Origin: Oscillospiraceae bacterium
Lineage (GTDB): Bacteria; Bacillota; Clostridia; Oscillospirales; Ruminococcaceae
Length of the DNA stretch: 40,345 bases
Assembly (NCBI GenBank): GCA_016288755.1
Contig: JAEELE010000029.1
Span: 1-40,345, forward strand
Direction: 5' to 3'
The notes beneath the pieces were generated by a model. It had not been told where the DNA came from, did no database searches, and saw nothing but the letters and a program-made list of their open reading frames with translations. This document shows, one piece after another, positions 31,853-40,345 of this stretch; the stretch's first letter is position 1; the number at the start of each line of letters is the position of its first letter. The translations under genes and the position numbers were made by a program.

Positions 31853-32937
31853 ACCTGATTCAGCCGCCCGAGGCTTTCGTAGAGACCGGCGAACGCCTTG
31901 CCCTTTTTGCGCATGACATTCTCGAGATATTCGCGCCAGATCGCGCCGTCGCGGCTCTCGTCCTTGACGATCGCGCCCTGCACTGCCGATGCGAGCTCCT
32001 CATCGGTGACCGTGCCAGTGCCGAAGCTCCCCGCCAGCGCCATGCTGTTGATCATCGCGGAGATCGCCTCGGCGGTCGAGAGCGTGCCCGCGGGCTGCTT
32101 GACCTTGACCTGCCCGTCGAGGGTCTGCCCGAGGCGCAGCTCGCGTAAGACCGTCACGATCTTCTCGAAGGCGCTCTTCTCGGGAAGCTTTGCGCCGAGC
32201 TCCATGCCGTGCGAGAGCTGCTCGACACGGCTGCGCACGATGCTGATCTCGGTCTCCATATCGGGCGGCGGCGGCAGGATCACGACATTGAAGCGGCGCT
32301 TTAGCGCGGCGGACATCTCATTGACGCCCTTGTCGCGGGTATTCGCCGTCGCGATGACCGAGAACCCGCGCTTTGCCGCGACCTCCGCGGAGAGCTCGGG
32401 CACGGAGATGCGCTTTTCGGAGAGCAGTGAGATCAGCGCGTCCTGCACCTCGGAGGCACAGCGCGAGATCTCCTCGATGCGCGCGATCGTGCCGGTCTCC
32501 ATCGCGTTGTATACAGGGCTCTTGACGAGCGACTGGAAGGACGGTCCCTGCGCCAGCAGCATCGCGTAATTCCACGAATAGCGGATCTGCTCCTCGGTCG
32601 TGCCGGCAGTGCCCTGAATGACCTGCGACGAATTGCCGTTGATCGCTGCGGTCAGGTGCTCCGAGACCCATGATTTTGCAGTGCCCGGCTCACCGATCAG
32701 CAGCAGGGCGCGGTCGGTCAGCAGCGTCGAGATCGCAATTTCGATCGGGCGCCGGTCGCCGATGTATTTCGGGGTGATCTCCGTTTTGCCCGCTTTGCCG
32801 CCCATCAGATAGGTCAGCACCGAGCGCGGCGACATGCGCCAGCCCGCGGGCACGGGGTATTTCTCGTTTGCGATGAGTGCGTCGAGCTCCGCCTTGAACA
32901 GCTCCTCAGCAGGCAGACGCTGGATTTCAGTTGACAT
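31849..32937 (-). CDS. MoxR-type AAA+ ATPase
   Basis: The 362-residue protein has a short N-terminal region and a AAA+ module: Walker A G82-E-P-G-T-A-K88-S, followed by QGTAGTTEEQIRY (MoxR 'helix-2 insert' region). The Walker-B position reads I-A-R-I-E-E-I-S-R rather than the usual L-x-D-E-I-N-R, so Glu replaces the Asp. Sensor-1 V-I-A-T-A-N-T and the Arg pair in ALKRRFN are intact. MoxR ATPases form hexamers that remodel partner proteins with a VWA protein. GGAGG sets ATG 32937; no clear promoter is seen in the 163-bp gap upstream. The gene starts a tightly coupled run with the DUF5682-like and VWA genes. Confidence 0.93.
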   Translation of the reverse strand: MSTEIQRLPAEELFKAELDALIANEKYPVPAGWRMSPRSVLTYLMGGKAGKTEITPKYIGDRRPIEIAISTLLTDRALLLIGEPGTAKSWVSEHLTAAINGNSSQVIQGTAGTTEEQIRYSWNYAMLLAQGPSFQSLVKSPVYNAMETGTIARIEEISRCASEVQDALISLLSEKRISVPELSAEVAAKRGFSVIATANTRDKGVNEMSAALKRRFNVVILPPPPDMETEISIVRSRVEQLSHGMELGAKLPEKSAFEKIVTVLRELRLGQTLDGQVKVKQPAGTLSTAEAISAMINSMALAGSFGTGTVTDEELASAVQGAIVKDESRDGAIWREYLENVMRKKGKAFAGLYESLGRLNQV

Positions 32938-33040
32938 AGCGATACCTCCAAAAGTGTTTTCGGATGCAAATTTCAAAATACGTATCCCTGAACGAAGTTA
33001 GGGTGTGTTGACACTATAATAATGTGCGGATTTTGAAGAC

Positions 33041-33100
33041 GAAAGCCCGCTGCGCCGCCGATCCGGCGGAAATCACGGAGCCGCTCCTGACCCGGCTTTC
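33041..33100 (-). other. Branched hairpin after the YwqK-like gene
   Basis: An outer stem GAAAGCC/GGCTTTC (33094-33100 with 33041-33047) encloses two hairpins (CCGCC/GGCGG at 33055-33069 and GGAG/CTCC at 33077-33087). It begins directly after the stop at 33101 and could be a terminator or a structured leader ahead of the MoxR gene. A TTGACA at 33018 on the plus strand has no usable -10. Confidence 0.35.
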
Positions 33101-34162
33101 TCACTTACCCTTGAATACGTCCGAATTGAGCTGATAGGAAAGCAGGCTGCCTTGGTCGTCGAATGTCACATACAGCATGACCGCGCCGCCGTATGTGTAG
33201 AAGATCGCTTCGCGGATCATGCCGTTCGGATACCAGAAAATATGATGACGATACTCTTTCTCCTTTGAAAGAAAGTACTGTTCCTGTATCTTGCCGGACG
33301 GATCATAAATGCACTGCTTTCCGTGCTGTTTTCCTCTGTCATATTCAAAAATACTGTCGCCGTTCCTGCCGTTGCGGAAATGGATGCAGGCGGAGGCGTG
33401 CCACCAATAAAAGCCGGATTTGCGGGAATAACGCCTGCACTCCAGATAACCGCGGTAAAGCCGGTACTTTCCTCTGCGAAAAGGCTCACAACGCGGAAGA
33501 CCGTCTTTCAGCCTTTTGTCAAGCGAATCCTCGGTATAGTGCGGATTCACGGCAAAGTGCAACGGGATCCCGTCCGGGTCAAACCCGATCCCGGTATAGA
33601 GATCGTGAACAGAGGGCGCCTTCACTGTGATCTGCCGGAATTCGCCGTTCCCGTGAAATGTGAAATCAAGGGGGGACTCCGCCGCATCCGGCTGATATAT
33701 CGCCTGGATCTCGCATACCGTCTTCATCCCGAACGGTCTGCCGGCTGCGTCAAATACCCTTTTGCGGTAATAATCCGGATTATCCTTTCTGTTCCATTCC
33801 GTGACCGCTTTCAGAGCGCCGTTCTCGTACCAGTCATACCGGTAGTGCTCATCCTCATCCATCCGTTCATAGGATGCAAGCGCCCCGCTCTCATAAAACG
33901 AAATATCATCACCGAACGGGTAGCCGTTCTTGATCTCCGTGCAGCGCGCGAGCTGACCGGAGCCATCGAAAAACTCATACTTCAGACCGGTGTACGGTTT
34001 TTTTTGCCGGTTGGGCGGCTGCGTCATCAGCCGCCGGGGATTACGGACCCCGAAATATGAATAATCCGCCTCGGACAGCCATTTCCCGTCAACGCCGTGC
34101 TGTCTGATATAATCCATATCCACAGGGAGCAAAAGCTTCATGACCTCTTCCGGTTTCAGCAT
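33101..34162 (-). CDS. YwqK/MORN-like repeat protein of unknown function
   Basis: The 353-residue soluble protein has several degenerate MORN/YwqK-type units, strand pairs with Tyr/Gly turns: KYEFFDGSGQLARCTEIKNG, FYESGALASYERM, WYENGALKAVTEWN, IYDPSGKIQEQYF, FWYPNGMIREAIF. YwqK is an antitoxin-like protein in Bacillus, but no toxin-like gene is adjacent, so a toxin-antitoxin role is not supported. AAGGAG nine bases before ATG 34162 sets the start. It lies between the HEAT-like gene (25-bp gap) and MoxR, interrupting the order usual for this cluster. Its DNA looks less GC-rich than its neighbours, which suggests a later insertion. Confidence 0.75.
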   Translation of the reverse strand: MLKPEEVMKLLLPVDMDYIRQHGVDGKWLSEADYSYFGVRNPRRLMTQPPNRQKKPYTGLKYEFFDGSGQLARCTEIKNGYPFGDDISFYESGALASYERMDEDEHYRYDWYENGALKAVTEWNRKDNPDYYRKRVFDAAGRPFGMKTVCEIQAIYQPDAAESPLDFTFHGNGEFRQITVKAPSVHDLYTGIGFDPDGIPLHFAVNPHYTEDSLDKRLKDGLPRCEPFRRGKYRLYRGYLECRRYSRKSGFYWWHASACIHFRNGRNGDSIFEYDRGKQHGKQCIYDPSGKIQEQYFLSKEKEYRHHIFWYPNGMIREAIFYTYGGAVMLYVTFDDQGSLLSYQLNSDVFKGK

Positions 34163-34187
34163 GTCGTTTTTCTCCTTTTCCGGTGCC

Positions 34188-35978
34188 TCAGCTGTTCAGG
34201 TTTCTGAGCATCGCACGCACCTCGCCGAGCGCCTTTTCGCGCAGCTCCGTCGGAATATCGGACTGCTGCGGCAGAATATTCTCGAGCTCGCGGAGGTCTG
34301 CGAGCATGATAGCGCTGCCGGTATCACCGAGCAGCCCCCGGAATGTAAACGTCGTCGGCACATATTTGCTGATGCGCAGGCTGTTCAGCACCAGATCGCG
34401 CACCTTGCCCGCCATTTTGCCGTGCGCAGCCGCACAGACCCTGACGACCTCTGCAGAGGGCGTCTTTTCAAGCAGCGTTTCGGTCAGCGAACGGACGCAG
34501 CGTTCGACCTGTTCGCGCTCGCCGTCGGTGCAGTGATCCAGCAGATTTTTCGCCGCCTGAAGAAATGCGCGTCCGGCGTCAAAGCTGACAGCTCCGCGCA
34601 TACGGCAGCATTCGCCGAGGAAATCGGTCAGTGCCTTCGGCAGCTCCGCAAACACCTCGATGCTGTACCTGTGCTCGCGTGTTTTGCTGAAATCCGGTGT
34701 CAGCTTCCACGGCAGATCGGCAACGCGCGAGATCCCCTGCATCAGCAGTGCAGTATCCTCAATCTGCGTGACTGCCTCCGATTCCAGCTCGCACCATGCC
34801 TGCGCCGGGTCCGTGACGACCGCGAGAAACAGCCTTGCCGGGAAGAACATCTCCGGCTCCTCCGCATAGAGCGTGCGGATCAGCGCGCGGTAGGGATAGT
34901 CGTCACGGCGGCAGAGATTTTCGCAAAGGATGTCATTGAGGCAGGCGCGCAGCCGCTTCCGGTACTGCTCCTCGCAGCCTGCCGCAGCATGTGCACAGAG
35001 CAGAAAGAGGTCTGCGGCATCGGGCTTATTTGCCAGCATTTCGGTATTCCGGATCAGCGTCTCGCCCGGCTGCTCCAGTGCTGCGCGGAGCTCGCGTTCC
35101 GCGTAGGCGCAGCAGAGCGGCGTACCGCCCTTGGCAGCCAGTGCGTTGTTGGAGTCCTTCGCCTTCTCAAACTGCTTTTCAAGCGCCTGATCGGCAAGCG
35201 GCGAGCCCATCTGCAGCAGGCTGTCGATCGCCGCAGACTTGACCTTGCCCTTCTCGGTCTGCCAGAGCGTCAGCAGGATATCGGCGTATTCGGGATAATC
35301 CACCAGCGCCTCGATCGCCTGCACGCGGACACCGGCAGGCGCTTCGGCATTCTGTGCGAGCGACAGAAACAGCTCCGCCTGATCGCCGCCGGCTAAACGC
35401 CGCAGATAGACGATCTGCTGCCCGGACGCCTTTTCGTCGGTCAGGTTGAGCGCTTCGGTGAGCAGGGGAATGAGCGCCTCGCCGTACACCGATTCTGCGA
35501 CGCGCTCCAAAGCCTCGGCAAGCTCACCGCGCCGCCCGGAGCTTTTGAGAAATGCCGCCAGCACGCGCGGGTCCCGCATCAGGCGGCGCGCCTCCGTGCC
35601 CTCCGCACGGTGCTGCCCGTTTTCGATTTTCTGCACAGCCTCTGCGACGGTGCGGTAGGGCATCTGCGCCAGACGCGGCATTGTCCGCGCGGGGATATCC
35701 GCAGCATCACGGGCATCCTGAAACGGCATCTGCGTCACGGCAACGGCGTCCGCCAGCGCAATGCACTCCGCGAGCTGCAGTGCCGGAGACTGCGCCTGCG
35801 CCAGTCCCGCGCACATCGCATAGAGCCGCGCAAATACCTTATTCGATGCCGAAAGCGGCTGAAATGCCTCGATTGCGCGCTGCAGGCGGAAATCCTCGGC
35901 AATGACGGCGGTGCCTGCCGCCGCGGCTGCATAGAGCCGGTCGCGCAGCATAAAAAACGGATTGTTCATCGGTTCCAT
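34188..35978 (-). CDS. HEAT-repeat-like helical protein of the MoxR cluster
   Basis: The 596-residue protein is almost wholly alpha-helical, Ala/Leu/Glu-rich, with paired helices of about 35-40 residues (QAIEALVDYPEYADILLTLW..., KSAAIDSLLQMGSPLADQAL...) typical of HEAT-like solenoids. No enzyme motif or signal is visible. Clusters with SWIM, MoxR, DUF5682 and VWA genes normally have a large helical protein here (often named DUF5691), and I infer it is that component; a sequence search is needed to confirm the name. GGAGGG six bases upstream sets ATG 35978. It follows the SWIM gene by 13 bp. A role as scaffold or adaptor for the ATPase or its target is plausible. Confidence 0.78.
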   Translation of the reverse strand: MEPMNNPFFMLRDRLYAAAAAGTAVIAEDFRLQRAIEAFQPLSASNKVFARLYAMCAGLAQAQSPALQLAECIALADAVAVTQMPFQDARDAADIPARTMPRLAQMPYRTVAEAVQKIENGQHRAEGTEARRLMRDPRVLAAFLKSSGRRGELAEALERVAESVYGEALIPLLTEALNLTDEKASGQQIVYLRRLAGGDQAELFLSLAQNAEAPAGVRVQAIEALVDYPEYADILLTLWQTEKGKVKSAAIDSLLQMGSPLADQALEKQFEKAKDSNNALAAKGGTPLCCAYAERELRAALEQPGETLIRNTEMLANKPDAADLFLLCAHAAAGCEEQYRKRLRACLNDILCENLCRRDDYPYRALIRTLYAEEPEMFFPARLFLAVVTDPAQAWCELESEAVTQIEDTALLMQGISRVADLPWKLTPDFSKTREHRYSIEVFAELPKALTDFLGECCRMRGAVSFDAGRAFLQAAKNLLDHCTDGEREQVERCVRSLTETLLEKTPSAEVVRVCAAAHGKMAGKVRDLVLNSLRISKYVPTTFTFRGLLGDTGSAIMLADLRELENILPQQSDIPTELREKALGEVRAMLRNLNS

Positions 35979-35991
35979 AGCTGACCCTCCC

Positions 35992-37404
35992 TCACAGTAT
36001 GATGCGCTCGTGTTCGGTCAGCACCGAAAGCGGGCGGAAGACCATTGCGCTGCGTTCGCGTGCCCAGCAGACCGTGCCGAACATCGCGCCGCCGTGCAGC
36101 GTGCCGGCGAGCACCCTGAGCGTGTCGATCGCGTGCGGCTGATCGGGGTGCATCTCCGCCGCGACGGATTCCCCGCCGCAGCACAGGAGCAGATCGCCCG
36201 TATCCGTGCGCCTGACCGCGTCAAACGGCAGCAGCAGCGCGGCTTCGGTCTGCCCAAGCGTATTTTTCAGCTCGTTTTTCGCCGCCTTCACGCCCTCTGC
36301 AATGCTCTTTGCGCGCAGAGCATATGCCTGCCTGAAATCTGCGGTCTCTGCCGGGCGCTGCTCCGCCGATTCCCACCGCACGCGGGGGTTGAGCCCGCCC
36401 GGATAGCGGCAGAGCAGGGGAATTTCGAGCACATCGGCGGTCGAATCCTGCGCTGCGATATGCTTGAGCGCCTTATAGGGGCGGATGTTTTCAGTGCAGA
36501 CGATCTGCCCGGACTGCAGGTCGAGCCAATAGGCAAGATCGGTCAGCGTCTGGCGCTGCGGGCGGTCCTGCACGAAGAACGAAAGCTGCATCAGCGAGAC
36601 ATGCTCGGCGGTCAGCCCGAGCTCCTGCAGCTGGGTCAGCTTCCACACGCCGCCCATCGCCTCATAGAGCACGCTGTCCTCGGGGAGCACATCGCCGCTC
36701 TCGAGCTTCTCCTCGATATAGGCGCGGCACTTGCGCACGGAGGCGGCAAGGCGCACGCACAGCGCAATGATCTGCCCGGTCTCGCTGTCGGCGGGCTTTT
36801 CGGAGAGCGCGGCTGCGGCTTCGATGATCTCGTACATGATCGACTGCGGCTCGGGGAGGTAGTAGTCGCCGAGCTGCTTTGCCAGCTCCCGGTACTGCGC
36901 GCAGGCTGCAGGGGTCACGGCGGTGACGCCGCGCGTGAGGATATCCTCAGCAAACTGCTCCGCGCGTGCGAGCCCCTCCCGCTGGACCCGGAGCTTTTTC
37001 GCGGCTGCGGCGGCATTGGGCTTTTTCGGGGCAGCGGGCTTGGCTGCCTTTTCGGCGCGCTTTTCGCGTTTTTCACGCTTCTCGGCAATATCCGCGGGCA
37101 GCTCCGCCTCGGCAAATGGCTTGCCTGCGGTGTATTCCAGCATCAGCGCGAGACAGTGCTTGCAGGGAAACTGTCTGCTCGGGCAGGAGCACCGGCTGAC
37201 CGCCTCGCCGTCCGCAAAATCGACAGAGACTGCATAGGGCGTCTTGCCGCTGCCCTTGCATTCGCCGAAGATCAGCAGGTCATCCGCAGTGCGGCGCAGC
37301 GACAGAAATCCGCCGGTGCGCGAAATCTTCTGCGCATTGGCAAACGCGGCGGTATTCGGTGCGGCTGCACGGACAAAATCCTCGGTGAGACCGTTAATAT
37401 TCAT
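35992..37404 (-). CDS. SWIM zinc-finger protein, first gene of the MoxR cluster
   Basis: The 470-residue protein has a SWIM zinc finger C72-S-C74-x6-C81-K-H83 (CxCxnCxH) near the N-terminus. A Lys/Glu/Ala-rich charged linker (about 100-137) and a long helical C-terminal domain follow. SWIM fingers bind DNA or proteins; here the target is unknown. GGAGG seven bases upstream fixes ATG 37404, as do the promoter at 37468-37496 and two terminators just upstream of it. It leads a minus unit with the HEAT-like gene. This protein type is characteristic of MoxR/DUF5682/VWA clusters of unknown function. Confidence 0.88.
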   Translation of the reverse strand: MNINGLTEDFVRAAAPNTAAFANAQKISRTGGFLSLRRTADDLLIFGECKGSGKTPYAVSVDFADGEAVSRCSCPSRQFPCKHCLALMLEYTAGKPFAEAELPADIAEKREKREKRAEKAAKPAAPKKPNAAAAAKKLRVQREGLARAEQFAEDILTRGVTAVTPAACAQYRELAKQLGDYYLPEPQSIMYEIIEAAAALSEKPADSETGQIIALCVRLAASVRKCRAYIEEKLESGDVLPEDSVLYEAMGGVWKLTQLQELGLTAEHVSLMQLSFFVQDRPQRQTLTDLAYWLDLQSGQIVCTENIRPYKALKHIAAQDSTADVLEIPLLCRYPGGLNPRVRWESAEQRPAETADFRQAYALRAKSIAEGVKAAKNELKNTLGQTEAALLLPFDAVRRTDTGDLLLCCGGESVAAEMHPDQPHAIDTLRVLAGTLHGGAMFGTVCWARERSAMVFRPLSVLTEHERIIL

Positions 37405-37467
37405 GAGACTACCTCCTTTTGCGGGCTGGTGCACAAAATCGGAACGAAGAGATCGGTTTCCGCTTTT

Positions 37468-37496
37468 ATTATAACACAGCACATGCCGATTTGCAA
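37468..37496 (-). promoter_or_regulatory. Promoter of the SWIM-HEAT unit
   Basis: On the minus strand TTGCAA (37496-37491), 17 bp, TATAAT (37473-37468). The -10 is perfect. It lies between the tuf terminators and the SWIM start. Confidence 0.75.
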
Positions 37497-37530
37497 GCAT
37501 ATTCCGGTGTCAGCATCATCCTGCAAGCAA

Positions 37531-37561
37531 AAACGCACCCCCGGGCTTCGGGAGTGCGTTT
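37531..37561 (-). terminator. Second (back-up) tuf terminator
   Basis: An 8-bp stem AAACGCAC/GTGCGTTT and, after one mismatch, CCCG/CGGG, followed on the minus strand by TTTTTGC. It would insulate the SWIM promoter from tuf transcription. Confidence 0.7.
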
Positions 37562-37582
37562 CCGTCCGTTCCGATGCTTCGC

Positions 37583-37618
37583 AAAAAAACACCGGCTTCA
37601 CGGAGAAACCGGTGTTTT
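37583..37618 (-). terminator. Main tuf terminator
   Basis: A 10-bp stem AAAACACCGG / CCGGTGTTTT (37586-37595 with 37609-37618) with a run of seven T on the minus strand, 16 bp after the stop. Confidence 0.88.
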
Positions 37619-37634
37619 CCTTGATTCGGGCGAA

Positions 37635-38840
<1,206 letters not shown>

Positions 38841-38906
38841 TTGGATTTCCTCCTTGATTTTCGTTTCGTTTTTTTGTTTTTTGTAAAATCACCGCTTAAC
38901 AAGCGA

Positions 38907-40345
38907 TTATTTCTGTCTGGAAAGCTTCACCTTTTCCGAAATGGAAGAGGGAACCTCCTCATAGTGGCTGGGTTCCATGGTGTAGACGCCCCTGCCCTGC
39001 GTCTTCGATCTCAGATCGGTGGCGTAGCCGAACATTTCGGACAGCGGCACGAAAGCCGAGATCTGCTGCGTGCCCTCGGAGACGGCGTCCATGCCGGTGA
39101 TCTGGCCTCTGCGGGAGGAGAGATCTCCGATGACGTCGCCCATGTACTCCTCGGGGACGACTACGGCGACCTTCATTATCGGCTCGGTGAGCACGGGATC
39201 GGCGCGGCGCATCGCGTCCTTGAACGCCATGGAGGCGCAGATCTTGAACGCGAGCTCCGAGGAGTCGACCTCGTGATAGGAGCCGTCCGTGAGGGTGACC
39301 TTCACGTCCACCACGTTGTAGCCCGCAAGCACGCCGGACTGCATTGCGCCCTTTATGCCCGCGTCCACGGCGGGGATGTACTCCTTGGGGATGTTGCCGC
39401 CGACGACCTTGTTCACGAACTCGTAGCCCTTGCCGGCCTCGTTGGGTTCGATGGTCATTTTCACGTGCGCGTACTGGCCCTTGCCGCCGGTCTGACGCAC
39501 GTACTTGTTGTCGACGTCCGCGCTCTTGCGGATGGTCTCCTTATAGGCGACCTGGGGTTTGCCGACGTTGGCCTCCACCTTGAACTCCCTGAGCAGTCTG
39601 TCCACGATGATCTCGAGGTGCAGCTCGCCCATACCGGCGATGATGGTCTGACCCGTTTCCTCGTCGGTGTAGGTGCGGAAGGTGGGATCCTCCTCGGCGA
39701 GCTTGGAGAGGGCGATGCCCATCTTCTCCTGCCCGGCCTTGGTCTTGGGTTCGATGGCGACGCGGATGACCGGGTCGGGGAACTCCATGCTCTCAAGGAT
39801 GATGGGATGGCGCTCGTCGCAGAGGGTGTCGCCGGTGCCGGTGTTCTTCACGCCCACAACGGCGGCGATGTCGCCGGCGAAGATCTCATCCACGTCCTCC
39901 CTGTGGTTGGCGTGCATCGCGACGATCCTGCCGAAGCGCTCCCGGGAATCCTTGGAGGCGTTGTACACGGTGGAGCCGGTCTTGACGCTGCCGGAATAGA
40001 CCCTGACGAAGCACAGTCTGCCCACGAAGGGGTCCGTGGCGATCTTGAAGGCGAGAGCGGCGAAGGGCCCGTTTTCGTCCGGGTGCCTTTCGTCCTCCTG
40101 TTTGGTGTTGGGGTTTATTCCCTTGATGGCGGGGATGTCGAGCGGGCTGGGCATATAGTCGACGATGGCGTCGAGCAGCTTCTGCACGCCCTTGTTGCGG
40201 TAGGAGGTGCCGCAGGTGACGGGCACCATTTTGCCGCTGACAGTGGACTTCCTTATCGCCGTTTTGATCTCCTCGACCGTGAGCTCGCCGCCCTCGAGAT
40301 ATTTCTCCATGAGCGCCTCGTCCGTCTCGGCGACGTTTTCGAGAA
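38907..40345 (-). CDS. fusA: Elongation factor G, C-terminal part
   Basis: About 478 residues from the middle of the G/GII domains to the C-terminus are visible; the 5' end, with the GTP-binding motifs, is outside the window. The first codons (from 40345) read [19 protein letters not shown], normal EF-G sequence, so ATG 40310 is internal, not a start. Later parts, e.g. [17 protein letters not shown] and [10 protein letters not shown], are typical of domains II-V. EF-G moves mRNA and tRNA through the ribosome. The gene is co-linear with tuf. Confidence 0.97.
   Translation of the reverse strand, partial: LENVAETDEALMEKYLEGGELTVEEIKTAIRKSTVSGKMVPVTCGTSYRNKGVQKLLDAIVDYMPSPLDIPAIKGINPNTKQEDERHPDENGPFAALAFKIATDPFVGRLCFVRVYSGSVKTGSTVYNASKDSRERFGRIVAMHANHREDVDEIFAGDIAAVVGVKNTGTGDTLCDERHPIILESMEFPDPVIRVAIEPKTKAGQEKMGIALSKLAEEDPTFRTYTDEETGQTIIAGMGELHLEIIVDRLLREFKVEANVGKPQVAYKETIRKSADVDNKYVRQTGGKGQYAHVKMTIEPNEAGKGYEFVNKVVGGNIPKEYIPAVDAGIKGAMQSGVLAGYNVVDVKVTLTDGSYHEVDSSELAFKICASMAFKDAMRRADPVLTEPIMKVAVVVPEEYMGDVIGDLSSRRGQITGMDAVSEGTQQISAFVPLSEMFGYATDLRSKTQGRGVYTMEPSHYEEVPSSISEKVKLSRQK

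Noticed and set aside
33018..33029. TTGACA next to TATAAT on the plus strand as a promoter.
   Set aside because: The two hexamers are only 2 bp apart, far from the 16-18 bp needed, and no plus-strand gene follows.
33101..34162. A toxin-antitoxin pair based on the YwqK resemblance.
   Set aside because: No toxin-like gene is adjacent; the neighbours belong to the MoxR cluster.

Overview
The window reads as chromosome of a GC-rich, endospore-forming, plant-polysaccharide-degrading Clostridia, most like Ruminococcus and relatives (Oscillospiraceae). Supporting signs are the spore genes spoVAD-spoVAE and cotJABC, a secreted leucine-rich-repeat protein with a type I dockerin, a GH74 xyloglucanase-like lipoprotein, strong Shine-Dalgarno sites and near-consensus sigma-A promoters. 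The organism assignment is inference from gene content.

Layout. 1-1100: end of a possible solute-binding protein, then an AT-richer scar holding a beheaded large serine recombinase, an isolated promoter/terminator unit and a truncated ECF sigma gene. 1139-6929 (minus): lipoprotein, a three-gene unit (glycine-zipper protein, GNAT, unknown), PAP2 phosphatase, biotin ligase plus membrane protein, and an iron-sulfur aldo/keto reductase. 7193-11421 (minus): gltX, DUF3810-like metalloprotease, zinc-ribbon protein, alpha/beta hydrolase and superoxide reductase, tightly packed. 11761-14252 (minus): zinc-ribbon membrane protein and a tandem TPM-domain protein. 14544-17139 (minus): spoVAD-spoVAE and cotJABC. 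17390-20522 (minus): dockerin LRR protein and a membrane-anchored hydrolase. 21035-28319 (plus): dehydratase-activase-related protein, GH74, GH25 muramidase and a fused ABC transporter. 28439-37404 (minus): SWIM zinc-finger, HEAT-like, YwqK/MORN-like, MoxR ATPase, DUF5682-like and VWA genes. 37635-40345 (minus): tuf and the 3' part of fusA.

The two most interesting things are (i) the SWIM / HEAT-like / MoxR / DUF5682 / VWA cluster, an uncharacterised ATPase-plus-MIDAS chaperone-like system carrying an apparently inserted sixth gene, and (ii) a family of composite intergenic repeats present at about eight sites. Each full copy has a GC-rich part with a two-tier hairpin, then a conserved core (CAGCAGAAGTGA...CGGAACAACTCC), then arrays of a 7-bp unit (AAGTGAG/GAGTGAG). 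The arrays contain TGA in every frame on one strand and no stop on the other, and two genes here take their last residues and stop codon from them.

Coding calls rest on reading frame, Shine-Dalgarno position, operon spacing and recognisable motifs. No database search was possible, so family names are from recognition of motifs.
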